From Desulfarculus sp. (GTDB lineage: Bacteria > Desulfobacterota > Desulfarculia > Desulfarculales > Desulfarculaceae): a DNA stretch of 64,000 nucleotides. The translations under genes were made by a program, and so were the position numbers. How positions within the stretch are numbered: position 1 is the first letter of the stretch; every line of letters begins with the position of its first letter. Under the pieces are notes generated by a model. The model saw nothing but the letters and a program-made list of their open reading frames with translations. It searched no databases and was not told the origin of the DNA. The stretch covers positions 1 through 64,000 of the forward strand of contig QZKP01000006.1 in assembly GCA_003605055.1 (NCBI GenBank), in the 5' to 3' direction. Below, one piece after another: positions 44,736-53,637 of the stretch.

Positions 44736-44751
44736 AGCAAAAGAGGTGCCA
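44736..44751 (-). promoter_or_regulatory. Sigma-54 promoter of the 44.4 kb gene
   Basis: The minus strand reads TGGCACCTCTTTTGCT, a match to TGGCAC-N5-TTGCW with the correct spacing. Confidence 0.85.
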
Positions 44752-44804
44752 GACAAATGGAATTATTTCCCTGGGAAATAGCCTCAACATTAATAATTAA
44801 TGAT

Positions 44805-44817
44805 TATCAATTGTTAT
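44805..44817 (-). promoter_or_regulatory. IHF-like site between enhancer and sigma-54 promoter
   Basis: TATCAA followed by TTGT and TAT nearly fits WATCAA-N4-TTR (one mismatch), with an AT-rich flank. It lies about 55 bases upstream of the -24 box, a usual IHF position. The strand cannot be fixed. Confidence 0.4.
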
Positions 44818-44892
44818 AAGAAAATTTTTTGGCGGACTCGTCGACAAGCTCAAAGACGGGCAGCCCGCGGCCAATAGGACCTAACCCTAATG

Positions 44893-44912
44893 TATGTCTA
44901 ATTTAAGACATA
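44893..44912. promoter_or_regulatory. Enhancer-like dyad 1
   Basis: TATGTCT and AGACATA form a perfect 7-bp inverted repeat around AATTTA, about 150 bases upstream of the sigma-54 promoter. Confidence 0.6.
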
Positions 44913-44991
44913 TGTCGTAATTAGTACGGTTAGTCCTGTTAGGCCTTGCCACTGCAATAAATTCCTAACAACGGCCATGCGGGGCTCTTGA

Positions 44992-45009
44992 TATGTCTAA
45001 ATCAAGACA
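44992..45009. promoter_or_regulatory. Enhancer-like dyad 2
   Basis: TATGTCTAAATCAAGACA repeats dyad 1 with few changes, centre to centre about 98 bases away and about 250 bases upstream of the sigma-54 promoter. Confidence 0.6.
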
Positions 45010-45144
45010 AAAATTACCCGGCAGGGCCGAGCTAAGGCCTTGAAAACTGGCCAGCGGTAGCTGGCGCTGAATTTGCAATATTAAAAAAAAAGGAAATTTC
45101 GATCTGTCCGGATTGCGACGGAGGAGGTAAACGAGGGGGCCGGT

Positions 45145-45516
45145 ATGATGAGGGTCATGATAATAGAGGGCAACCCCTCCCTGGCCAGATTGTACCGCGA
45201 GGAGTTGGAAGAGGCGGGGTTCGGGGTGTGGGTGAGCCGCGATCTGCGGGGGGCGTTGGAGACCCTGCGCCGGTCGCCGGTGGATGTGCTGGTCACGGAC
45301 CTGGACACTGTGCCCGGCCGGCCGGAAAGCTGGGTCGCCGCTTTGCGCCAGATTCACGACGGCGAGGTGCTGCTGCTGGGGCGGGGGACCCGTGGGCTGG
45401 GCCGCATCAAGGAACTGCGGGTCATGGAAAAGAGTTCGGACCTCAGCAGCCTGGTAACCACCCTGCGAGGCATGGCCAGCAGCCTGCTCTGGAGCCGGGC
45501 CGCGGGTTCTTGTTGA
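45145..45516 (+). CDS. Receiver-domain-only response regulator
   Basis: A 123-residue receiver domain with no output domain: VMIIEGNPSLARLYREEL at the start, phosphoacceptor Asp in VLVTDLDTV, and the conserved Lys in VMEKSSDLSSL. The usual acidic pair is EG instead of DD, so it may be phosphorylated weakly. It probably works through protein-protein contact. It is divergent from the sigma-54-controlled 44.4 kb gene and 100 bases before a Lon-like protease gene. Start at 45145, with GAGGGGG upstream. Confidence 0.75.
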   Translation: MMRVMIIEGNPSLARLYREELEEAGFGVWVSRDLRGALETLRRSPVDVLVTDLDTVPGRPESWVAALRQIHDGEVLLLGRGTRGLGRIKELRVMEKSSDLSSLVTTLRGMASSLLWSRAAGSC

Positions 45517-45616
45517 GCGCCCACCACGCAGCGGGTGTCAAGTCTTAGCCCGCTGTGCTATTCTTTTTTCTCAGTAAAAAACCTTTTTGTTCCCAGCCCA
45601 TCCTCAGGAGACAGGC

Positions 45617-48025
45617 ATGCCTTCGCAACTCCCTCCTCCTTCCCTGTCGCCGGAAACGCTGCGCCGCCGCTTTGACCCCGCGGAGGTCCCCTTTGAAACC
45701 AGCGATACCGCCCCGGACTGCCTGGAGTCGGTGTTGGGTCAGACCCGGGCCAAGGAGGCCCTGGAGTTCGGCCTGACCATGGCCGATATGGACTACCACG
45801 TATTCGTGGCCGGTCCCCAGCGCACCGGCAAGACCCACCTGGTGCGCACCTTCCTGCAAAAGCTCGCCGCCGAGCAGGCCCCGCCGCCGGACTGGTTGTA
45901 TGTGTACAACTTCCAAAACCCCGACGAGCCGTTGGCCCTGCGCCTGCCCTCGGGCCAGGGCAAGCTCTTCGCCCGCCAGATGGCCGACCTCCTGGCCGGC
46001 TTCAAGCAGAAGATTCCCTCCATATTTGAAAGCGAGGACTACGCCCGCCGCAAGGAGTCCCTGGCCAACGCCTTCAAGCACAAGCGCAGCGAGATATTCT
46101 CCGAGCTGGACGCCCAGGCCCGGGAGCAGGGCTACGTCCTGCGCTTCGAGCCCACCGGCATCATGGTGGCCCCGGCCGGCGAGGACGGCGAGCCCCTGCC
46201 CGAGGCCCAGCTCAGGGAGATGAAAGACGAGCAGCGCGAGGACCTGCGCAAGCGCAGCGACGTGATCCAGGGCAAGGTCACCGAGAGCCTGCGGGCGGTG
46301 ACCGTCCTGGAAAAGGAGCTGAACAATTCCTTGCAGGAGCTGGATCACGAGCTGGTGCGCGAGGCGGTGAGCCAGTTCGTGCGCGAGGTGGCCGAAAAGT
46401 ACACCGAGCACAAGGACGTGCTGGCCTACCTGGAGCAGGTTCAGCAGGACGTGGTGGCGCGCTATCAGCGCTTCAAGAAAAAAGAGGCCCCCCAACTTCC
46501 CTTCCCCATGCCCATGGAGGAGCCGGACTTCAAGGAGTACCAGGTCAACGTCCTGGTGGATAACTCCGAGACCAAGGGCGCGCCGGTGGTGGTGGAGAGC
46601 AACCCCACCTTCCCCAACCTCTTCGGGCGCATCGAGCGCCAGGCCCAGTTCGGGGCCCTGGTTACGGACTTCACCCTGCTCAAGCCCGGCGCCCTGCACC
46701 GGGCCAACGGCGGCTATCTGGTGCTGCCCGTGATGGAGCTGCTGCGCCTGTGGCTGCCCTGGGAGGCGCTCAAGCGGGCGCTCAAGAACCGCAAGCTGCT
46801 CATGGAGGACGCCATGGAGCAGATGGGGTTCATGATCACCCGCACCCTGCGGCCCCAGCCCATCCCCCTGGAGCTGAAGGTGGTGCTGGTGGGCGAGACC
46901 CACCTCTACCACCTGCTCTATGAGTACGACCACCAGTTCCCCAAGCTGTTCAAGGTGCGGGCCCAGATGTCCGAGCACATGGACTGGGGCCAGCAGGAGG
47001 TGACTGACTTCATCAGCCACCTGTGCAACCTGGACCGCAAGCACAAGCTGCTGCCCCTGCACCGCACCTGCGTGGCCCGGCTCATCGAGCGGGCGGCGGA
47101 GATCGCCGGCGACCGCGAGCGCCTCACCCTGCGCCTGGCCGACCTGGAGGACCTGGTCAAGGAGAGCAGCTTCGTGGCCAAGCGCCGGGGCGCGGACCAG
47201 ATCAGCGGCCAGGACGTGCAGCAGGCCATCGAGCAGCGCCGGCGCCGCTGTTCCATGATCGAGGAGCGCATGCGCGAGGCCATAACCCGCGGCTTCATCA
47301 ACGTGGCCAGCGAGGGCAGCCAGGTGGGCCAGGTCAACGGCCTGGCCGTGTACGACCTGGGCGACTACGCCTTTGGCAAGGCCAGCCGCATCTCCGCCAG
47401 CGCGGGCCTGGGCAAGGACGGGGTGACCACCATAGACCGCGAGGCGGACCTCTCCGGCCCTTTCCACAACAAGGGCGTGCTGATCATCGCCGGCTTTCTG
47501 CGCGACCGCTTCGCGCACAAGGGGCCCCTGACCCTCACCGCCAGCCTGGTCTTTGAGCAGAGCTACGGCATGATAGACGGCGACTCGGCCAGCCTGGCCG
47601 AGGTGCTGGTCCTGATGTCGCGGCTGTCGGGCCTGGCCCTTCGGCAAGACCTGGCCATCACCGGCAGCATGGACCAGCAGGGCCGGGCCCAGGCCATCGG
47701 CGGGGTGAACCTGAAGATCGAGGGCTTTTTCCGCCTCTGCGCCGAGCGCGGCCTGACCGGCGGCCAGGGCGTGGTCATACCCCAGGCCAACATCAAGAAC
47801 CTGATGCTGCACCCGGACGTGGTGGCCGCGGCGGCCGAGGGCAAGTTCAGCGTGCGGGCGGTGGAGACCGTGGACCAGGCCCTGGAGATATTCACCGGCC
47901 TGCCGGCCGGCGCGCGCAACAAGCAGGGCAACTTCCCGCGGGGCTCGGTGAACTATCTGGCCGAGCAGGAGCTGGAGCGGCTGCGGGAGATCGCCAAGGC
48001 CATGGCGAAGGATGAGGAGAAATAA
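45617..48025 (+). CDS. Lon-like ATP-dependent protease (LonC/YcbZ type)
   Basis: This 802-residue protein has an N-terminal AAA+ segment with Walker A GPQRTGKT (66-73), a long helical insertion with coiled-coil character (about residues 120-300), a second AAA-like part including HRANGGYLVLPVMELL, and a C-terminal Lon protease domain whose Ser is in YGMIDGDSASLAEVL and Lys in GGVNLKIEGFF. It differs from classical Lon in lacking the N-domain and fits the YcbZ/LonC-like group. ATG 45617 has CAGGAGA upstream. Confidence 0.87.
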   Translation: MPSQLPPPSLSPETLRRRFDPAEVPFETSDTAPDCLESVLGQTRAKEALEFGLTMADMDYHVFVAGPQRTGKTHLVRTFLQKLAAEQAPPPDWLYVYNFQNPDEPLALRLPSGQGKLFARQMADLLAGFKQKIPSIFESEDYARRKESLANAFKHKRSEIFSELDAQAREQGYVLRFEPTGIMVAPAGEDGEPLPEAQLREMKDEQREDLRKRSDVIQGKVTESLRAVTVLEKELNNSLQELDHELVREAVSQFVREVAEKYTEHKDVLAYLEQVQQDVVARYQRFKKKEAPQLPFPMPMEEPDFKEYQVNVLVDNSETKGAPVVVESNPTFPNLFGRIERQAQFGALVTDFTLLKPGALHRANGGYLVLPVMELLRLWLPWEALKRALKNRKLLMEDAMEQMGFMITRTLRPQPIPLELKVVLVGETHLYHLLYEYDHQFPKLFKVRAQMSEHMDWGQQEVTDFISHLCNLDRKHKLLPLHRTCVARLIERAAEIAGDRERLTLRLADLEDLVKESSFVAKRRGADQISGQDVQQAIEQRRRRCSMIEERMREAITRGFINVASEGSQVGQVNGLAVYDLGDYAFGKASRISASAGLGKDGVTTIDREADLSGPFHNKGVLIIAGFLRDRFAHKGPLTLTASLVFEQSYGMIDGDSASLAEVLVLMSRLSGLALRQDLAITGSMDQQGRAQAIGGVNLKIEGFFRLCAERGLTGGQGVVIPQANIKNLMLHPDVVAAAAEGKFSVRAVETVDQALEIFTGLPAGARNKQGNFPRGSVNYLAEQELERLREIAKAMAKDEEK

Positions 48026-48069
48026 CCGCGGCGCGCCTCAGAATCGTGGTTTGAAAGACGTGTAGATGT

Positions 48070-48107
48070 GTAGGTTGGATTGAGGGGCCTTGCCCCGAAA
48101 TCCAACA
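48070..48107. repeat. Palindromic intergenic repeat upstream of the low-GC gene
   Basis: GTTGGATT and AATCCAAC form an inverted repeat around GAGGGGCCTTGCCCCGA, which itself has GGGGCC/TTGCCCC pairing. The form resembles dispersed palindromic repeats found in many proteobacterial genomes. Confidence 0.5.
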
Positions 48108-48171
48108 ATTCCTTTTGAGTCGGGTTTTGTTTCGCCCAACCCAAACAAGAAAGTGCTGTTAAGGACCGGTC

Positions 48172-48834
48172 ATGGGGACGTTGCCTAAAATTTGTGATGA
48201 GATACTTAAAGAAATCACGTCAGACGATGTGGAGGTTCGCGCGAAGTTTCTAAAAGAATTCAGCAGCCGCGCGTACGAATTTTCAGACGTGATGGGAAAG
48301 TCATTACTTGCGTGGCGGAAGTTCGACGCAAATATCGTAGACAACGAAAAGCTTGCTCATATCTCTGCGCTAATGTTCACGGCGATCTCTCTGCACATCC
48401 AGTCGATGAAGCTGTTTCTGTCCGGACTGCCTATACCAGCAGGAAATGCATTTCGGCAGGTCTTGGAAATAATCAGTCTTGCACTTTTATGTTCCAGCAA
48501 CCAACTCGATGTTCTCGATCGCTTCATGCAAGATAAGTATTCCACGCAGAAGGCCGTTAGGGATGTGCTGCGACATTCTGAAGGGTTAGGTCTGTTGAAA
48601 GAGGGGGTTGCCGTCCTTCAGAAGCAGCAAAAATTTTATGATAAATATAGCCACCCAACGAAGATGACCATTGCGTCTATGATTTCCTTCACAGAGGAAG
48701 GCATTTTTGTTGGCGCATCGTTCGACGACGGCAAGCTGGTCGCCTATACGAAGGAAATCAGGAGACGAGTAGAACTCGCGAAGGTTTTCGTGAGCCTTAT
48801 TGAGACAGTCAAAACTAATGTTGGCAAATGGTAG
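48172..48834 (+). CDS. Hypothetical protein of foreign-looking composition (220 aa)
   Basis: The gene is much lower in GC than its neighbours (many AAA, ATT, TTT codons) and flanked on both sides by palindromic repeats, so it looks transferred. The protein is soluble and mostly helical; HIQSMKLFLSGLPIPAGNAF and RQVLEIISLALLCS resemble HEPN-like or DUF5677-like helical proteins, but the call is not firm. No catalytic motif is seen. The ATG has no perfect Shine-Dalgarno (AAGGACCGG upstream). A terminator follows near 48970. Confidence 0.75.
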   Translation: MGTLPKICDEILKEITSDDVEVRAKFLKEFSSRAYEFSDVMGKSLLAWRKFDANIVDNEKLAHISALMFTAISLHIQSMKLFLSGLPIPAGNAFRQVLEIISLALLCSSNQLDVLDRFMQDKYSTQKAVRDVLRHSEGLGLLKEGVAVLQKQQKFYDKYSHPTKMTIASMISFTEEGIFVGASFDDGKLVAYTKEIRRRVELAKVFVSLIETVKTNVGKW

Positions 48835-48868
48835 ATAAAGGGTGATTAACCCGAAATTAACTGGCGGG

Positions 48869-48897
48869 TGGCCCAGACAGCTACGCTGTCTGGGTGC
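48869..48897. repeat. Perfect hairpin repeat downstream of the low-GC gene
   Basis: CCCAGACAGC (48872-48881) and GCTGTCTGGG (48885-48894) form a 10-bp stem with a 3-base loop. It lies in GC-rich non-coding DNA and differs from the 48070 repeat. Confidence 0.55.
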
Positions 48898-48969
48898 CGC
48901 AGACACAAGAGGTCCGCACCGGAGCCGCGCCGCATACCGCCAGGCCGCGATAAAAATGTCTTGGCATAA

Positions 48970-48993
48970 GGAAGGGGACATCCCCTCCCTTTT

Positions 48994-48996
<3 letters not shown>
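48970..48996 (+). terminator. Terminator downstream of the low-GC gene
   Basis: GGAAGGGG and CCCCTCC form a stem with an A-C mismatch, followed by CTTTTTT. It sits just past the convergent response-regulator gene end. Confidence 0.7.
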
Positions 48997-50429
<1,433 letters not shown>

Positions 50430-50433
<4 letters not shown>

Positions 50434-50624
50434 GCCTGCTCCCTCTCTTGGGGCTTCAAATTGCATCCCTGGCAGGCCAGGCCCAGTTGCTGCAGGGCCA
50501 GGTCCTGGTTCAACTCCGGACGGCGCGGGCTTTCCCCGCCCAGGGCCAAGCCCAGGCGGGCCAGCTCGGGGCAGGTGCCGGCCGGCAGGTGCAGGCAGCG
50601 GGTCCAGAGGGGATCATCGGACAT
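50430..50624 (-). CDS. Small Cys-containing protein coupled to the NtrC-type regulator
   Basis: The 64 residues contain TRCLHLPAGTCPELARLGLA and end in LGLACQGCNLKPQEREQA; the C-x2-C pair and two more Cys could bind metal. ATG 50624 has AGGAG 8 bases upstream. Its TGA overlaps the regulator's TTG (TTGA), so translation is coupled. I do not recognise a family. It may regulate or sense for the response regulator. Confidence 0.65.
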
Positions 50625-50771
50625 GTCTTGGCTCCTGGTGCGGCCGCCGCATAAGCGGGGATGTGCGGACCTTGCTGGCCAAATACTAGCATCCGGGCGT
50701 CCGGGTCACAAGGGGGACGCCGTCATCCTGGCTCTTGCCTTGCGCTGGCCGAAGGGTTAGTTTGTAAGGCC

Positions 50772-53615
50772 ATGATCATCGCGGATCTGCACATCCACTC
50801 CCGCTACTCCCGGGCCACGGCCAGGAGCCTGTCCCCGGAGCAGCTCTGGCTGGCCGCCCAGCTCAAGGGCCTGGACCTGGTGGGCAGCGGCGACTGCACC
50901 CACCCGGCCTGGCTGGCCGAGCTGGACGAGAAGCTGCGGCCCAACCGCGAAGGGGCCTACGAACTAAAGCCGGTCCTGGCCGCTTCCATTGCCGAGCAGG
51001 TGCCCGGCCCTTGCCGCCGGCCGGTGCGCTTTTTGCTCTCGGCCGAGATCAGCACCATTTACAAGCGCGACGGCAAGACCCGCAAGGTGCACAGCCTGAT
51101 CCTGCTGCCGGACTTCGCCGCGGCCTACCGCCTTAACCAGCGCCTGGGCAGGCTGGGCAACATCACCAGCGACGGCCGGCCCATCCTGGGCCTGGACACC
51201 CGCGACCTGCTGGAGCTGTGCCTGGAGGTGGAGCCCAGCGTGGTCTTCATCCCGGCCCACGTCTGGACCCCCTGGTTCAGCCTGTTCGGCTCCAAGAGCG
51301 GGTTTGACTCCATAGAAGAGTGCTTCGAGGATCTCAGCGGCCACGTGCACGCCCTGGAGACCGGGCTGTCCTCGGACCCGGCCATGAACTGGCGGCTGTC
51401 TGCCCTGGACCGATTTCTGTTGGTGAGCAACTCCGACGCCCACAGCCCGGCCAAGCTGGCCCGGGAGGCCAACCTGTTCGCCTGCGCCCCGGACTATCCC
51501 TCCATCGCCCAGGCCCTGAGCGGGCCGGAGCAGCCCGGCCTGCTGGGCACCCTGGAGTTCTTCCCGGACGAGGGCAAGTATCACCTGGACGGCCACCGCA
51601 AGTGCGGGGTGCGCCTGACCCCGGCCGAGACCGCGGCCCTGGGCGGACTCTGCCCCCGCTGCGGCAAGCCGCTGACCGTGGGGGTGCTGAACCGGGTGGA
51701 AGAGTTGGCCGACCGCCCGCCCGGCTTCCGGCCGCCGGACGCGCGCGGCTATGAGTCCCTGGTGCCCTTGGATGAGGTCCTGGCCGAGGTCATGCAGCAG
51801 GGCGCGGGCAGCAAGGGCGTGCAGGAGGTCTTGGCCGAGCTGCGCCGCCGCCTGGGCCCGGAGCTCTACGTCCTGCGCGAGGCGCCGCCGGAGGATCTGG
51901 CCAAGGTCGGCGGCCCTCTGTTGGCCGAGGCCGTGCGGCGCACGCGCGCCGGCCAGGTGCGCCTGGAGGGCGGCTTCGACGGGCAGTTCGGGGCGGTGCG
52001 CCTGTTCGAGGCCAGCGAGCGCCGCCAGATCAAGGGCCAGGGGCTTTTCTGGGAGCTAAAGCCCCAGCGCCCGGCCAAGAAAAAGGCCGCGGCCCAGGAT
52101 CGCAAAAAAAAGATCGCCGCCGAGCCGCTGCTAACGCCCCTGGACCCGGCCACGGACGGGCTCAACGAGCAGCAGCGGGCCGCGGTGGCCCACCGGGGCG
52201 CGCCGCTTTTGTTGCGGGCCGGGCCGGGCGCGGGCAAGACCCGCCTGTTGGTGCAGCGGGCGGTGGGCCTGGTGGAGGAGGGCGCGGCGCCGGAGCGGGT
52301 GCTGCTCATCACTTTCACCCGCAAGGCCGCCGCGGAGCTGGCCCAGCGCCTGGCCGAGCAGAAGACGGGCGCGGCTCAGGTTAAGGTGGCCACCTTCCAC
52401 GCCCTGGGGCGGGAGGTGCTGAGCCAGGCCCTGGGCGAGGCCCCGCTGCTCCTGGAGCCGGCCGAGCGCGAGGCCATCATCGCCCGCCTGGCCAAGGAAG
52501 CCGGCTGGCGGGCCGGCGAGCTGGACTTGGCCCTGACCCGGCTCAAGCAGCGGGTGGAGGCCGAGCCTGGGCTGGAGCTGGCCCCTCTGTGGCGGGACTA
52601 TCAAAAGGCCCTGCAGAAGCAGGCGGCCTGGGACCTGGACGACTTGGTGCGGGGCGCGGTGCTGGCCCTGGCCCAGAACCCGGCCCTGGCCGCGGACTGG
52701 GCGGGCCGCTTCAGTCATGTGCTGGTGGACGAGTACCAGGACAGCAACCCGGCCCAGGTGGCGCTCTTAAAGGCCCTGGTGGCCGGCGGGGCCTCGCTTA
52801 TTGCCATCGGCGACCCGGACCAGGCCATCTACGGCTTCCGGGGCGCGGACCGGGCCGGGTTCGCAAGCTTCGCCCAGGACTTCCCCGGCGCCGCGGAGAT
52901 GGCCCTGACCCGCAACTACCGCAACAGCGCCCCGGTGCTGGCCGCGGCCCAAGGGCTCATGGCCGGCCAGCCGGACCCGGGCCGGCCGCGCCTGTCGGCC
53001 CAACGGCCCGAGGGCCCCACGCCGGTGATAGTGGAGCTGGGCTCGCCCCAGGCCGAGGCGGCCTGGGTGGCCCGCCGGATCGTGGAGCTGACCGGCGGCC
53101 TGGACTCGCGTCAGGTGGAGCAGGGGGGCCAGGGCGGGGAGTTGGGACCGCGGGACATCGCCGTGCTCTATCGCCTGCACCTGCAGGCCCCGCCCCTGGT
53201 CGAGGCCCTGGCCCGGTTGGGCGTGCCCTATCAGGTGGCGGCCAAGGAGCCCCTGTCCGAAACCGACCCCCTGGATTTCCGGGCCCAGCGGGTGAGCCTG
53301 CTCTCCCTGCACGCGGCCAAGGGCCTGGAGTTCGAGGCGGTGTTCATCGTGGGGGTGGAGGAGGGGCTCTTGCCCTACCGGCCGCCCCAGGGCCAGCCGG
53401 CCGACCCGGAGGAGGAGAAGCGCCTGCTCTACGTGGGCATGACCCGGGCCCGCCGCCTGCTGTACCTGAGCCGCTGCAGCCGGCGCACCCTGTTCGGCAA
53501 ATACCGCCGGCCGGCCCCTTCGCCGTTCTTGGCTGAGATCACCACCCAGTGGCTGGAGAAGGAGCAGGCCCCGCCGCCGCGGGCCCGCGTCCATCAGATG
53601 GACCTGTTCGGCTGA
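50772..53615 (+). CDS. PHP-domain nuclease fused to a UvrD-type SF1 helicase
   Basis: Residues 1-400 form a PHP metal-dependent domain (MIIADLHIHSRYSRAT, GSGDCTHPAWL, FIPAHVWTPWFSLFG, SNSDAHS). After a Lys-rich linker comes a UvrD/PcrA helicase with Walker A GPGAGKTRLL, DEYQDSNPAQVALL (motif II), GDPDQAIYGFRGAD (III), LTRNYRNS (IV), SLLSLHAAKGLEFEAVFIVG (V) and VGMTRARRLLYLS (VI). The region between IV and V is short, so the 2B domain is reduced. Total length is 947 residues. ATG 50772 has GTAAGG upstream. Role: DNA repair or nucleic-acid defence is possible; unproven. Confidence 0.88.
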   Translation: MIIADLHIHSRYSRATARSLSPEQLWLAAQLKGLDLVGSGDCTHPAWLAELDEKLRPNREGAYELKPVLAASIAEQVPGPCRRPVRFLLSAEISTIYKRDGKTRKVHSLILLPDFAAAYRLNQRLGRLGNITSDGRPILGLDTRDLLELCLEVEPSVVFIPAHVWTPWFSLFGSKSGFDSIEECFEDLSGHVHALETGLSSDPAMNWRLSALDRFLLVSNSDAHSPAKLAREANLFACAPDYPSIAQALSGPEQPGLLGTLEFFPDEGKYHLDGHRKCGVRLTPAETAALGGLCPRCGKPLTVGVLNRVEELADRPPGFRPPDARGYESLVPLDEVLAEVMQQGAGSKGVQEVLAELRRRLGPELYVLREAPPEDLAKVGGPLLAEAVRRTRAGQVRLEGGFDGQFGAVRLFEASERRQIKGQGLFWELKPQRPAKKKAAAQDRKKKIAAEPLLTPLDPATDGLNEQQRAAVAHRGAPLLLRAGPGAGKTRLLVQRAVGLVEEGAAPERVLLITFTRKAAAELAQRLAEQKTGAAQVKVATFHALGREVLSQALGEAPLLLEPAEREAIIARLAKEAGWRAGELDLALTRLKQRVEAEPGLELAPLWRDYQKALQKQAAWDLDDLVRGAVLALAQNPALAADWAGRFSHVLVDEYQDSNPAQVALLKALVAGGASLIAIGDPDQAIYGFRGADRAGFASFAQDFPGAAEMALTRNYRNSAPVLAAAQGLMAGQPDPGRPRLSAQRPEGPTPVIVELGSPQAEAAWVARRIVELTGGLDSRQVEQGGQGGELGPRDIAVLYRLHLQAPPLVEALARLGVPYQVAAKEPLSETDPLDFRAQRVSLLSLHAAKGLEFEAVFIVGVEEGLLPYRPPQGQPADPEEEKRLLYVGMTRARRLLYLSRCSRRTLFGKYRRPAPSPFLAEITTQWLEKEQAPPPRARVHQMDLFG

Positions 53616-53637
53616 GCGCTGGCTGGCCGCCGCGGCC

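Larger units (their letters stand above)
44686..45144. other. Regulatory intergenic region (about 460 bases)
   Basis: This AT-rich region separates the divergent 44.4 kb Cys-protein and the 45.1 kb receiver gene. It contains a sigma-54 promoter, an IHF-like site and two related dyads. One dyad is nested within a longer hairpin, 44876-44937 (AGGACcTAACC pairs with GGTTAGTCCT). No gene is seen. Confidence 0.7.

Noticed and set aside
44795-44820. Fur box near AATGATTATCAATTG
   Set aside because: Only one half-site (ATTATCA) fits; an IHF-like site explains it better given the sigma-54 promoter.
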